From assembly GCF_002160325.1 (NCBI RefSeq), contig NZ_NFKJ01000002.1, positions 62,001 to 126,000 of the forward strand: a stretch of 64,000 nt of DNA. The letters are read 5' to 3'. How positions within the stretch are numbered: position 1 is the stretch's first letter; each line of letters opens with the position of its first letter. A program made the position numbers and the translations under genes. Below are positions 52,673 to 60,955 of the stretch, piece by piece. Source of the DNA: Lachnoclostridium sp. An181 (GTDB lineage: Bacteria; Bacillota; Clostridia; Lachnospirales; Lachnospiraceae). The notes under the pieces are model-generated. The model saw only the letters and a list, made by a program, of their open reading frames with translations. It was not told the DNA's origin and made no database searches.

Positions 52673-54181
52673 CTATCTACCTTCTCTCGCTGTTTTTATG
52701 ACATTCCCGATTCCATCTATCAGATCATCTGAAAGTACAGAATAGTCGCCGCGCCTTTCACTGGCATCGTCCCCTGCCAGCCCGTGCAGATATACTCCTG
52801 CCGTGGCAGCAAAATACTCCTTCATTCCCTGTGCCAAAAAGGCTCCTATCATTCCCGTCAGAACATCCCCGGAGCCTGCTTTTGCCATGGACGCATTTCC
52901 TGATGTATTGATGTAAAGCCTTTCATCTTTTGCCGATGCAACTGTGACAGCATCTTTTAAGACGCAGATAACCTCATGCTCAGATGCAAATGTTTCCACT
53001 ATTTTCTTTCTATCCTTTTGGATGTCAAACACATCCTTTTTGGTAAGCCTGCTCATCTCCTTGATGTGCGGAGTCAACACCCACTTGTTTTCTGATATTT
53101 TTGAGCGTTTCATCCACCCTTCGTGCCTGCTCAAAAGATTGAGTCCGTCCGCGTCGATAACGCACGGCCTCCGGTTATACTTCAGCACCTGATCCATCAC
53201 CTGCTCAGATAACTCCTCTGTTCCAAGTCCAGGTCCTACGGCGACTGCATCTGCCCATTCGCACAATTGGTTGATCTGCTCCTCGTCAATCTCCTGGTAG
53301 GACGATACGATTGCCTGCGGGATAAGGCTTTGCAGAATCTGTCGGTTATCCTCATGCGTATAAATCTGCACAAGACCCGCTCCGGATGCATAGGCTGCTT
53401 TTGCCGAGAGGTAGGCTGCCCCGGCCATTCCCCTGCTGCCGGCCACAAGAAGAAGTTTTCCGAAACTTCCCTTGTGCGTATTTCCTTTTCGTTTCGGAAA
53501 CATCATACCGATATCCTGTTTGTCATAGCAAAACGGTACTTTTTTGTCCTTCTGAAATATACGGCTTGTGATTCCAATATCCAAAGTCTCTACTCTGCCC
53601 GTATACAGACACCCTGGGAAAAATGTCATTCCCATCTTTTCAAATCCATAGGAAACAGTCAGATCCGCTTTAAATGCAATACCCATGATCTCCCCTGTGT
53701 CCGAATTGACACCGGATGGAATATCCATGGCTACCTTGAACCCGTCCAGCTCATTCATCTGGCGGATATGTTTTGCATAAGGCCCTTCAATTCTCCTGCT
53801 AAGCCCAATACCGAAAACTGCATCGATTACTATATCATATTCAAAGTACTCGATCTGTTTACGGATTCGCCCCCCGCAATTTCTGAAAATCGCCATCTGC
53901 CTTTTTGTCTCTTTTGTGCAGGATTCCTTTTTTCCGACAAACACCGTATGTACCATATGCCCTCTCCCGAGCAGGATCCTGGCTGCGGCAAATCCATCTC
54001 CCCCGTTGTTTCCGCTGCCACACACAATTAAAATCCTTGAGTTTTCTTTCAGTCTGTCTTCCAATGCCTGCACAGTCCCGTACGCAGCTCTTTCCATCAG
54101 CACAAGGGAGGGAATTCTTATCTCTTCAATTGTATATGTATCGGCAGCTTTCGCCTGAGCTGCCCCTGGTAAATATCTCAT
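52673..54181 (-). CDS. nnr: bifunctional NAD(P)H-hydrate epimerase / dehydratase
   Basis: A 502-residue metabolite-repair enzyme. The N-terminal epimerase domain (1-210) has ILIVCGSGNNGGDGFAAARI and AMDIPSGVNSDTGEIMG. The C-terminal ADP-dependent dehydratase domain (225-500) has GKLLLVAGSRGMAGAAYLSA, AVAVGPGLGTEELSEQVMD and NASMAKAGSGDVLTGMIGAF. It restores NAD(P)H damaged by hydration. AAAGGGGAG precedes the ATG. It is the first gene of the alr operon and lies downstream of rex. Confidence 0.95.
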   Translation of the reverse strand: MRYLPGAAQAKAADTYTIEEIRIPSLVLMERAAYGTVQALEDRLKENSRILIVCGSGNNGGDGFAAARILLGRGHMVHTVFVGKKESCTKETKRQMAIFRNCGGRIRKQIEYFEYDIVIDAVFGIGLSRRIEGPYAKHIRQMNELDGFKVAMDIPSGVNSDTGEIMGIAFKADLTVSYGFEKMGMTFFPGCLYTGRVETLDIGITSRIFQKDKKVPFCYDKQDIGMMFPKRKGNTHKGSFGKLLLVAGSRGMAGAAYLSAKAAYASGAGLVQIYTHEDNRQILQSLIPQAIVSSYQEIDEEQINQLCEWADAVAVGPGLGTEELSEQVMDQVLKYNRRPCVIDADGLNLLSRHEGWMKRSKISENKWVLTPHIKEMSRLTKKDVFDIQKDRKKIVETFASEHEVICVLKDAVTVASAKDERLYINTSGNASMAKAGSGDVLTGMIGAFLAQGMKEYFAATAGVYLHGLAGDDASERRGDYSVLSDDLIDGIGNVIKTAREGR

Positions 54182-54207
54182 AGCTTTTCTCCCCTTTATA
54201 TCAAAAG

Positions 54208-54261
54208 AAAAGCAGCGCAGCCCACAATCTGCCCTGCCGCATCATGCAAAGCGCTACTTTT
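54208..54261 (-). terminator. possible terminator after rex
   Basis: AAAAG-C-AGCGC (54208-54218) pairs with GCGCT-A-CTTTT (54251-54261): ten pairs with one mismatch around a 32-nt loop, followed on the minus strand by CTTTTG. It lies 28 nt after the rex stop. Confidence 0.5.
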
Positions 54262-54289
54262 CGCATTCGTGAAAATCGACATCCTGTTG

Positions 54290-54934
54290 TTATTTTGTAT
54301 GCTCTCTGTTATAACTGGAGATGTTATAAGATAAACGCATCAGACTCTCCGACAGATGCACATTCTCCACAATGATCTCTTCCGGCAGATTAAGATCTGT
54401 GTGTGCAAAGTTCCAGATGGCTTTCACACCGTTTTCCACAAGGAAATTCGCCACCTCCACTGCCTTTGTCTTTGGAATGGTCAATACAGCAATTTCGATG
54501 TTATTTTTCTCAAGAAATCTCTTCAATTCATCCATCATCTGAACAGGCACTCCCCGGATAGTCATACCTTCAAGTCTAGGATTTACATCGAAAATTCCCT
54601 TCAGCATAAACCCCCTCTTCTCAAAAGCAGCATAATTGGCGAGCGCCTGTCCTAAGTTTCCTGCACCGATGATAACGATATTGTGAGTCTCGTCCAGCCC
54701 CAGGATCTTTCCAATCTCCGTATATAAAAATTTTACATTGTAACCATAGCCCTGCTGACCGAATCCTCCAAAATTATTTAAATCCTGCCGGATCTGGGAG
54801 GCGGTCACATTCATCTTTTTGCTCAAGTCGTTTGACGAAATCCTCTCTACCCCATTCTCCAAAAGCTCGCCAAGATACCGGTAATATCTTGGAAGGCGTC
54901 GGATTACCGCCTGGGAAATTTCTCTTTCTTCCAA
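54290..54934 (-). CDS. rex: redox-sensing transcriptional repressor Rex
   Basis: A 214-residue NADH-sensing repressor. The N-terminal winged helix (to about 80) includes QAVIRRLPRYYRYLGELLEN and SSNDLSKKMNVTASQIRQDL. The Rossmann domain has VIIGAGNLGQALANYAAF, and a C-terminal domain-swapped helix closes the protein. High NADH releases Rex from its sites upstream of fermentation genes. The start is TTG at 54934, with AAGGGG upstream. A strong promoter precedes it. The best target in the window is the alcohol dehydrogenase at 37270. Confidence 0.96.
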   Translation of the reverse strand: MEEREISQAVIRRLPRYYRYLGELLENGVERISSNDLSKKMNVTASQIRQDLNNFGGFGQQGYGYNVKFLYTEIGKILGLDETHNIVIIGAGNLGQALANYAAFEKRGFMLKGIFDVNPRLEGMTIRGVPVQMMDELKRFLEKNNIEIAVLTIPKTKAVEVANFLVENGVKAIWNFAHTDLNLPEEIIVENVHLSESLMRLSYNISSYNREHTK

Positions 54935-54975
54935 TTTTAATGCCCCTTCCCTTGTCTAAACTCGTTCTAGGAAAC

Positions 54976-55004
54976 ATTATATAAAATAGTCAGTTTAATG
55001 TCAA
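54976..55004 (-). promoter_or_regulatory. rex promoter
   Basis: Minus-strand TTGACA (55004-54999), 17-nt spacer, TATAAT (54981-54976): perfect boxes with ideal spacing. Confidence 0.8.
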
Positions 55005-55030
55005 ACTTTTAACTATATTTTATCTTCTTA

Positions 55031-55058
55031 TTGTTTTTTGCGGGAAATCCGATATAAT
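55031..55058 (+). promoter_or_regulatory. promoter of the ABC-F gene
   Basis: TTGTTT (55031-55036), 16-nt spacer, TATAAT (55053-55058), 33 nt before the ATG. It is divergent from the rex promoter, with 26 nt between the two -35 boxes. Confidence 0.7.
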
Positions 55059-55091
55059 CAATTATGCATGACTTTATACAGGAGGTATCAC

Positions 55092-57005
55092 ATGATATTA
55101 GCTTGTCACAACATTACAAAATATTTTGGGGAGCAGCGGATCGTGGAAAAAGGCTCCTTTCATATAGAAGACCGTGAAAAGGCTGCTCTTGTCGGTATCA
55201 ACGGGACCGGAAAGTCCACCCTTTTAAAAATCATCATGGGGGAACTTACCGCTGATGACGGGGAGGTCATTCTTGCAAAAGGAAAAAGTATCGGTTATCT
55301 TTCCCAGCACCAGGAACTGAATACAGGAAACACGATTTTGGAGGAGCTTCGCACAGCAAAGGCAGATATCATTGAGCTGGAAAAACAGATTCGCTCTATT
55401 GAACTGGAATTGAAATCTCTGGACAGCGATGAACTGGAGGAAAGACTGAAAACTTATCATCTTCTGACCGAAAAATTTGAACTGGCAAACGGATACTCCT
55501 ATCAAAGCGAGATTATCGGAGTACTCAAAGGCCTTGGATTTTCGGAACAGGATTTTCAAAAAAAGGTGGATGCCCTCTCAGGGGGACAAAAAACACGGGT
55601 CTCCCTTGGAAAACTTCTGGTGACCAAACCGGATGTCCTGCTTTTGGATGAGCCGACCAACCATCTGGATTTATCATCTATCACATGGCTGGAGACCTAT
55701 CTTCAGAATTATTCCGGAGCAGTTCTCATCGTATCCCATGACCGTTATTTTCTCAACCGGGTCGTTACAAAAGTGGTTGAGCTGGAAAGCGGCAGTCTTA
55801 CAACTTACCTTGGAAACTATTCGGACTACTCCGTGAAAAAGCAGCAGCTTAGAGCTGCCAGACTGAAAGAATACATGAATCAGCAGCAGGAAATCAAGCA
55901 CCAGGAAGAAGTCATCGCAAAACTGCGCTCTTTTAACCGTGAAAAATCGATCAAACGTGCAGAAAGCCGGGAGAAAATGCTTGCCAAGATGACTCCCGTA
56001 GAAAAGCCACAGGAGGAAACCTCTGCTTTTCATCTGGAGCTCTCCCCTTCCTGCACAAGCGGGAATGATGTGCTCTCCATATCTGACCTTGGTAAATCAT
56101 TTGGAACGCAAAATCTGTTCCAGCATGTGGATATGGAAATCAAGCGCGGAGAACACGTGGCTGTCATCGGCGACAATGGGACAGGAAAAACCACCCTTTT
56201 AAAGATTTTAAACGGACTGATCCCTGCGGACCACGGAAGTTTCCTTCTTGGCACAAATGTACATATCGGCTACTATGACCAGGAGCACCACGTGCTCCAC
56301 TCGGAGAAAAATATTTTTGATGAAATTTCCGATGATTATCCGGATCTGACAAACACGGAAATCCGCAATACCCTGGCTGCATTTTTATTCACGGGCGATG
56401 ATGTGTATAAACAAATCCAGGATTTAAGCGGCGGAGAACGCGGAAGAGTCTCCCTTGCCAAACTGATGTTGTCTGAGGCAAACTTCTTGATCCTGGATGA
56501 GCCGACCAACCATCTGGACATCCAGTCCAAGGAAATCTTGGAGGAAGCGCTCAACCATTACAGCGGCACTGTGCTCTATGTCTCCCATGACCGCTATTTT
56601 ATCAACCAGACAGCCACAAGGATTCTGGAGCTTTCCAACCATACCTTTATCAATTATATTGGAAATTATGATTATTATCTTGAGAAAAAGGATCTTCTCA
56701 ACCAGCTCCATGCACAGGAGTCCACAAGAAAAGAAGAAATGGTTCCATCTGCCTCTTCCAATAAACTGGACTGGCAGGCGCAAAAAGAGGCGCAGGCAAA
56801 AGAACGAAAACGACAAAATGATTTGAAACGCACAGAAACGACGATTTCCGAACTGGAAGAACGTGACTCCGCCATCGATCAGCTCATGGCCCAGGAGGAT
56901 ATCTATACAGATGCCGGAAAATGCCGGGAGCTTTCCGAGGAAAAAGCTGAAATCCAGAAAAAACTGGAAGAGCTTTATGAGCTCTGGGAAAGCCTCGCAG
57001 AGTAA
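55092..57005 (+). CDS. ABC-F family ATPase
   Basis: A 637-residue soluble protein with two ABC ATPase domains and no membrane part. Walker A sites are GINGTGKSTLLKI and GDNGTGKTTLLKI. Signatures are ALSGGQKTRVSLGKLL and DLSGGERGRVSLAKLM, each followed by LLDEPTNHLDL or ILDEPTNHLDI. The interdomain linker is highly charged, and a C-terminal coiled coil ends the protein, as in Uup/YfmR-like ribosome-acting ABC-F factors. Some ABC-F proteins protect ribosomes from antibiotics; this one is more like housekeeping types. I start at the ATG at 55092, with AGGAGGT upstream; earlier in-frame codons lie in the promoter. Confidence 0.93.
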   Translation: MILACHNITKYFGEQRIVEKGSFHIEDREKAALVGINGTGKSTLLKIIMGELTADDGEVILAKGKSIGYLSQHQELNTGNTILEELRTAKADIIELEKQIRSIELELKSLDSDELEERLKTYHLLTEKFELANGYSYQSEIIGVLKGLGFSEQDFQKKVDALSGGQKTRVSLGKLLVTKPDVLLLDEPTNHLDLSSITWLETYLQNYSGAVLIVSHDRYFLNRVVTKVVELESGSLTTYLGNYSDYSVKKQQLRAARLKEYMNQQQEIKHQEEVIAKLRSFNREKSIKRAESREKMLAKMTPVEKPQEETSAFHLELSPSCTSGNDVLSISDLGKSFGTQNLFQHVDMEIKRGEHVAVIGDNGTGKTTLLKILNGLIPADHGSFLLGTNVHIGYYDQEHHVLHSEKNIFDEISDDYPDLTNTEIRNTLAAFLFTGDDVYKQIQDLSGGERGRVSLAKLMLSEANFLILDEPTNHLDIQSKEILEEALNHYSGTVLYVSHDRYFINQTATRILELSNHTFINYIGNYDYYLEKKDLLNQLHAQESTRKEEMVPSASSNKLDWQAQKEAQAKERKRQNDLKRTETTISELEERDSAIDQLMAQEDIYTDAGKCRELSEEKAEIQKKLEELYELWESLAE

Positions 57006-57030
57006 TCTAATCAGCCTTAAAAAACAAAAT

Positions 57031-57072
57031 CACCGGGAAGTACAAGTTTTCTTGTATCCCGGTGTTTCTTTT
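57031..57072. terminator. bidirectional terminator between the ABC-F gene and icd
   Basis: CACCGGG-aag-TACAAG pairs with CTTGTA-t-CCCGGTG around a TTTT loop, 13 pairs in two blocks. It is followed by TTTCTTTT on the plus strand and preceded by an A-run that gives T on the minus strand. Confidence 0.85.
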
Positions 57073-58270
57073 ATGCTAATCTGGATGCAATGGCTTTGAT
57101 AAATTCTTCGCTGTTCAACACTTTTGGATTCTCAAGTGTTGTGATAAGCGCAAGGTCTTTAGTCATCTCGCCCGCCTCAATGGTATCGATCGTTGCCTTT
57201 TCCAAGCGTTCTGCAAATTCCATTAATTCTTTGTTGCCATCCAGTTCTCCTCTTTTTCTTAAGGCGCCTGACCATGCAAAAATGGTAGCCACTGAGTTTG
57301 TGGAAGTCTCCTCACCTTTTAGGTGTTTGTAATAGTGGCGCTGTACAGTTCCGTGAGCTGCTTCGTATTCGTAATATCCGTCCGGTGAAACAAGGACAGA
57401 TGTCATCATGGCAAGAGAACCGAATGCGGAGGAGATCATATCGCTCATGACATCCCCGTCATAGTTTTTACATGCCCAAATATATCCGCCTTCTGACTTC
57501 ATCACTCTGGCAACCGCATCATCGATAAGTGTGTAAAAATATGTAATACCTGTTTCGTCAAACTTTTCTTTATACTCCGCGTCAAAAATATCCTGGAAGA
57601 TATCTTTGAATGTATGGTCATATTTTTTTGAAATCGTATCCTTTGTCGCAAACCACAAATCCTGCTTTACATCCAGCGCGTAGTTGAAACAGCTTCTCGC
57701 AAAACTTGCGATGGATCCATTCAAATTGTGCATCCCCTGTACAATTCCGGCGTCCTTGAATTCATGTACCAGCTCTTTTGTCTGTGTCCCATCCTCTGCT
57801 GTATAGACAAGCTCCACTTTCCCTTTACCAGGAATTTTCATCTCAGTTCCCTTGTATACATCGCCGTACGCATGTCTTGCAATGGTAATCGGTTTCTTCC
57901 AGTTTTTTACGCAAGGTTCGATCCCTTTTACTACAATTGGGGCACGAAAAACTGTACCGTCAAGAATCGCACGGATGGTACCGTTCGGGCTCTTCCACAT
58001 TTCTTTGAGATCATACTCTTTCACGCGCGCTGCATTTGGAGTGATCGTAGCGCATTTGACCGCTACTTTATACTTCTTTGTCGCATTCGCAGAGTCCACT
58101 GTCACCTGGTCATTTGTCTCATTGCGGTGCTCCAGCCCCAAGTCATAATACTCGGTTTTTAAATCTACAAATGGAAGAATTAAATCCTCTTTGATCATCT
58201 TCCACAAAATCCTTGTCATCTCATCTCCGTCCATCTCCACCAACGGAGTTGTCATTTTAATTTTTTCCAT
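57071..58270 (-). CDS. icd: NADP-dependent isocitrate dehydrogenase
   Basis: A 399-residue isocitrate dehydrogenase of the eukaryotic-like homodimeric type, which converts isocitrate to 2-oxoglutarate. The start [20 protein letters not shown] and the segment [20 protein letters not shown] (isocitrate-binding) are diagnostic; [20 protein letters not shown] and [20 protein letters not shown] form the cofactor side. It supplies 2-oxoglutarate for glutamate. It overlaps the GntR gene by 14 nt and is the last gene of the operon with the Re-citrate-synthase-like enzyme. GGAGGACC lies before the ATG. Confidence 0.95.
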   Translation of the reverse strand: MEKIKMTTPLVEMDGDEMTRILWKMIKEDLILPFVDLKTEYYDLGLEHRNETNDQVTVDSANATKKYKVAVKCATITPNAARVKEYDLKEMWKSPNGTIRAILDGTVFRAPIVVKGIEPCVKNWKKPITIARHAYGDVYKGTEMKIPGKGKVELVYTAEDGTQTKELVHEFKDAGIVQGMHNLNGSIASFARSCFNYALDVKQDLWFATKDTISKKYDHTFKDIFQDIFDAEYKEKFDETGITYFYTLIDDAVARVMKSEGGYIWACKNYDGDVMSDMISSAFGSLAMMTSVLVSPDGYYEYEAAHGTVQRHYYKHLKGEETSTNSVATIFAWSGALRKRGELDGNKELMEFAERLEKATIDTIEAGEMTKDLALITTLENPKVLNSEEFIKAIASRLA

Positions 58271-58931
58271 TTTTCTGGTCCTCCTTCGCCTCTTTTGCCT
58301 GAAGATTCTGCATCACATGAAGAATGTGATTGTTTGCAAGCATCTCTGCCTTTTTTGCATCTTTTTCTTTTATCGCCTGAAGAATCGCTTTATGCTCTTC
58401 CACGGATCGTTTGGCCCTGTCAGCCTTATGCACAGATGTCTTTCTGGCTATACGCACATATTTATGAAAATCCGAGAGCAGATGCTCCAGCATCCTGCTG
58501 TTTGATGCTTCATAAAGAATTTCATGAAAGCTGCCATCCAGCTCCACAACCTGCTCTTCCTTTTCCTTGCCAAGATGAAATTCTGAGAGCAGCACAATTT
58601 CCTCCATCCGGTTAATCTGCTCTTCCGTGATATGTTCCGTCGCCCATCTCGCACAGAGCCCTTCCAGCAGGGAACGGATGGTGTAGATATCCTCCACATC
58701 TTTTTCCGTAATGCTCGTCACATAGGCTCCTTTATTTGGGATAATACTCACTAGACCTTCCAGTTCCAGCTGCCTTAATGCCTCGCGGACCGGCGTTCTG
58801 CTCACTCCCATTTCTTTGCTGAGCGCCAGCTCCCTCAGCTCTTCCCCTTGTTGATAGCGCCCTCCCAGGATATCATCCTGCATTTTTTGAAACACACGCC
58901 TTCTCAGTGAATAACTTTGATGTTCCTCCAT
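58257..58931 (-). CDS. GntR-family (FCD) transcriptional regulator
   Basis: A 224-residue FadR-type GntR regulator. The N-terminal winged helix contains [20 protein letters not shown] and [15 protein letters not shown]. The C-terminal all-helical FCD domain would bind an organic-acid ligand and a metal. I use the ATG at 58931 ([10 protein letters not shown]) with GGGAGATGGGC upstream. It lies between the citrate-synthase-like gene and icd on one transcript and very probably controls it through the 32-bp palindrome at 60360; a tricarboxylate or 2-oxoglutarate ligand is a reasonable guess. Confidence 0.9.
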   Translation of the reverse strand: MEEHQSYSLRRRVFQKMQDDILGGRYQQGEELRELALSKEMGVSRTPVREALRQLELEGLVSIIPNKGAYVTSITEKDVEDIYTIRSLLEGLCARWATEHITEEQINRMEEIVLLSEFHLGKEKEEQVVELDGSFHEILYEASNSRMLEHLLSDFHKYVRIARKTSVHKADRAKRSVEEHKAILQAIKEKDAKKAEMLANNHILHVMQNLQAKEAKEDQKNGKN

Positions 58932-58949
58932 AAGCCCATCTCCCATTTA

Positions 58950-60338
58950 TTATAATACCATATTCCATTCTCTGCAAAGGTCTGTTATCTTCTGTACCAA
59001 TTCATTGTCCGTCATGACCGTCACACGTCCATCTTCATACTCTTTGTCCACCCATTCTTTCAATGTTGTCACAAGCCTGCAATCCTTTGTGACCTGCCGA
59101 TCCTTTGGCAGCTTGTAATAGGTGTTGATCCAATGGGCAATTCCTGCCACGCCGGATGTGTTGGAAACGGACACAAGCGGAGGCCTTTTTAAAAATTTTT
59201 CCGTGTCAAAAATATTATAGATCTCTTCATTTTTTAAAAGTCCGTCCGCATGGATCCCAGCTCTTGTCACATTGAAGTTCTTTCCGACAAACGGGGTCCT
59301 TGAAGGAATATGGAATCCAATTTCCTTTTCATAGTATTCTGCAAGCTCTGTGATCACGGTTGTATCCATGCCGTCCAGGCTGCCTCTAAACTGTGCATAC
59401 TCAAACACCATGGCCTCAAGCGGGGTGTTTCCGGTTCTCTCCCCGATGCCGAACAGGGAACAATTGACGCCGCTTGCACCGTAGAGCCACGCTGTAGATG
59501 CGTTGCTCACTGCTTTGTAAAAATCATTGTGCCCGTGGAATTCAATCAGTTCACTTGGAACACCTGCGTGCACCATCAGACCGTAAATAATACCCGGAAT
59601 GGAGCGTGGAATCACAGCTCCCGGATAGTTGACCCCATATCCCATGGTATCGCAGACACGTACTTTGATCGGTATCTGATACTCTTCCATCAATTTCATA
59701 AGCTCCAGACAGAACGGAATGACAAAACCATAAATATCTGAACGGGTGATGTCCTCCAGATGGCATCTTGGGCGGATTCCAGTCTCCAGACACTCCCTTA
59801 TTACAGACAGATAGTGCTCCAAAGCCTCTTTTCTTGTCATTTTCAATTTATAAAAAATGTGGTAATCAGAACAGCTGACCAATACCCCCGTCTCTGCAAG
59901 GCCAATCTCTTTTACAAGCTGGAAATCTTTTTTGTTCGCGCGTATCCAGCTTGTGATCTCCGGGAATTCATACCCTCGTTCCAGGCACTTGTACACAGCC
60001 TCACGGTCTTTTTTGCTGTACAAGAAGAACTCTGACTGTTTGATCCTTCCGTTCGGGCCTCCAAGGCGGTGGAGATAATCAAAAATTGTCACAATCTGCT
60101 CCGGTGTATACGGAGCTCTGGACTGCTGGCCATCCCGAAAGGTTGTATCCGTAATCCAGATATCATCCGGCATATTGTGGGGCACAATTCTGTCATTGAA
60201 CGCAATTTTCGGAATCTGGTCATAGCGGAAAAGACTGTAAAAAACATTTGGTTCTTTTACGTCTACCAATGGATACATATGTTCTTCCAGCTGCAGCAAG
60301 TTATTGTGATAATTCATGAATACTCTTCTGTTTTCCAT
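58950..60338 (-). CDS. Re-citrate synthase-like / homocitrate synthase-family enzyme
   Basis: A 462-residue enzyme of the DRE-TIM metallolyase family (isopropylmalate/homocitrate synthases). The family motif is WITDTTFRDGQQSRAPYTPE, with metal-binding His pair in EFHGHNDFYKAVSNASTAWL and GIGERTGNTPLEAMVFEYAQ. The long N-terminal extension and direct coupling with isocitrate dehydrogenase fit the Re-type citrate synthase of Clostridia, which replaces ordinary citrate synthase in making 2-oxoglutarate; no lysine or leucine genes are nearby. Homocitrate or citramalate synthase remain possible. The ATG at 60338 has GGAGTGACG upstream. Confidence 0.85.
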   Translation of the reverse strand: MENRRVFMNYHNNLLQLEEHMYPLVDVKEPNVFYSLFRYDQIPKIAFNDRIVPHNMPDDIWITDTTFRDGQQSRAPYTPEQIVTIFDYLHRLGGPNGRIKQSEFFLYSKKDREAVYKCLERGYEFPEITSWIRANKKDFQLVKEIGLAETGVLVSCSDYHIFYKLKMTRKEALEHYLSVIRECLETGIRPRCHLEDITRSDIYGFVIPFCLELMKLMEEYQIPIKVRVCDTMGYGVNYPGAVIPRSIPGIIYGLMVHAGVPSELIEFHGHNDFYKAVSNASTAWLYGASGVNCSLFGIGERTGNTPLEAMVFEYAQFRGSLDGMDTTVITELAEYYEKEIGFHIPSRTPFVGKNFNVTRAGIHADGLLKNEEIYNIFDTEKFLKRPPLVSVSNTSGVAGIAHWINTYYKLPKDRQVTKDCRLVTTLKEWVDKEYEDGRVTVMTDNELVQKITDLCREWNMVL

Positions 60339-60359
60339 TTTCGTCACTCCTTGGTTTTT

Positions 60360-60391
60360 ATTCTGTATAATTGTATACAATTATACAGAAT
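60360..60391. promoter_or_regulatory. 32-bp perfect palindrome, probable GntR operator
   Basis: ATTCTGTATAATTG-TATA-CAATTATACAGAAT reads identically on both strands. Its centre TTGTATACAA fits the GntR-type half-site pattern TNGT...ACNA. It covers the -10 box and most of the spacer of the operon promoter, the classic position for a repressor. Confidence 0.85.
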
Positions 60392-60398
60392 ATGTCAA
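60370..60398 (-). promoter_or_regulatory. promoter of the citrate-synthase-like / gntR / icd operon
   Basis: Minus-strand TTGACA (60398-60393), 17-nt spacer, TACAAT (60375-60370), about 30 nt before the ATG and embedded in the palindrome. Confidence 0.8.
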
Positions 60399-60416
60399 TA
60401 CTTTCCCCAGGAAACC

Positions 60417-60460
60417 AAAAAAGCCCGAAAGTGCAGGATGATCATCCTGTACTTTCGGGC
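60417..60460 (-). terminator. strong terminator of the DUF1653 gene
   Basis: GCCCGAAAGT (60423-60432) pairs with ACTTTCGGGC (60451-60460), and within it CAGGATGATCATCCTG is itself a perfect palindrome; one mismatch separates the two. On the minus strand TTTTTT follows. Confidence 0.93.
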
Positions 60461-60473
60461 CATCAAAAACAAT

Positions 60474-60941
60474 CTATCCCCGTCTTCCCTCATATCTGGC
60501 AACGGTGTGCAGATAATCGAGAATTGCCTCATACCGAAATTCCGTATCTTTCTGCGACTCAACAAACTCCAGACTCTCCGCGATCACACTTAAAACTTCC
60601 TCTGTCATATCCTCCCGGTGTCTTTGCATAAAACGGATTTTCTCCTCTGCATCTGAAAGCTCAAGAAACGCAAAGATGATTGACTGTCCTTTTTCCATCT
60701 CTTCTTTGGACGTTTCAAGTACAAAACAATATTCATACCCAGTTTTTTCATAAGTTTCTCTGTCCGTCTTTTCCAAAAATACAGAAGTGGGACATACAAA
60801 AATCTCCTCTTCCTTATCTGCATTTTGATACACAATCATCTCTTCCTTTGTTCTGCTTTCACGCGCCAGCGCCAGAATCACATACCGTCCACCCTCAAAG
60901 TGGCGATAGTATTCTCCTTTTTTTGGGAAGTGTCGTTCCAT
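60474..60941 (-). CDS. DUF1653 domain protein
   Basis: A 155-residue cytoplasmic protein. Residues 5-60 match DUF1653 (GEYYRHFEGGRYVILALARE, then EEMIVYQNADKEEEIFVCPT), a small beta domain of unknown role. The C-terminal half is helical and acidic, including ELSDAEEKIRFMQRHREDMT. I use the ATG at 60941, 9 nt after AGGAGG; a TTG 6 nt earlier is too close to it. It follows the threonine ammonia-lyase gene by 14 nt and ends in a strong terminator. Confidence 0.82.
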   Translation of the reverse strand: MERHFPKKGEYYRHFEGGRYVILALARESRTKEEMIVYQNADKEEEIFVCPTSVFLEKTDRETYEKTGYEYCFVLETSKEEMEKGQSIIFAFLELSDAEEKIRFMQRHREDMTEEVLSVIAESLEFVESQKDTEFRYEAILDYLHTVARYEGRRG

Positions 60942-60955
60942 AGGCAAATGCCTCC

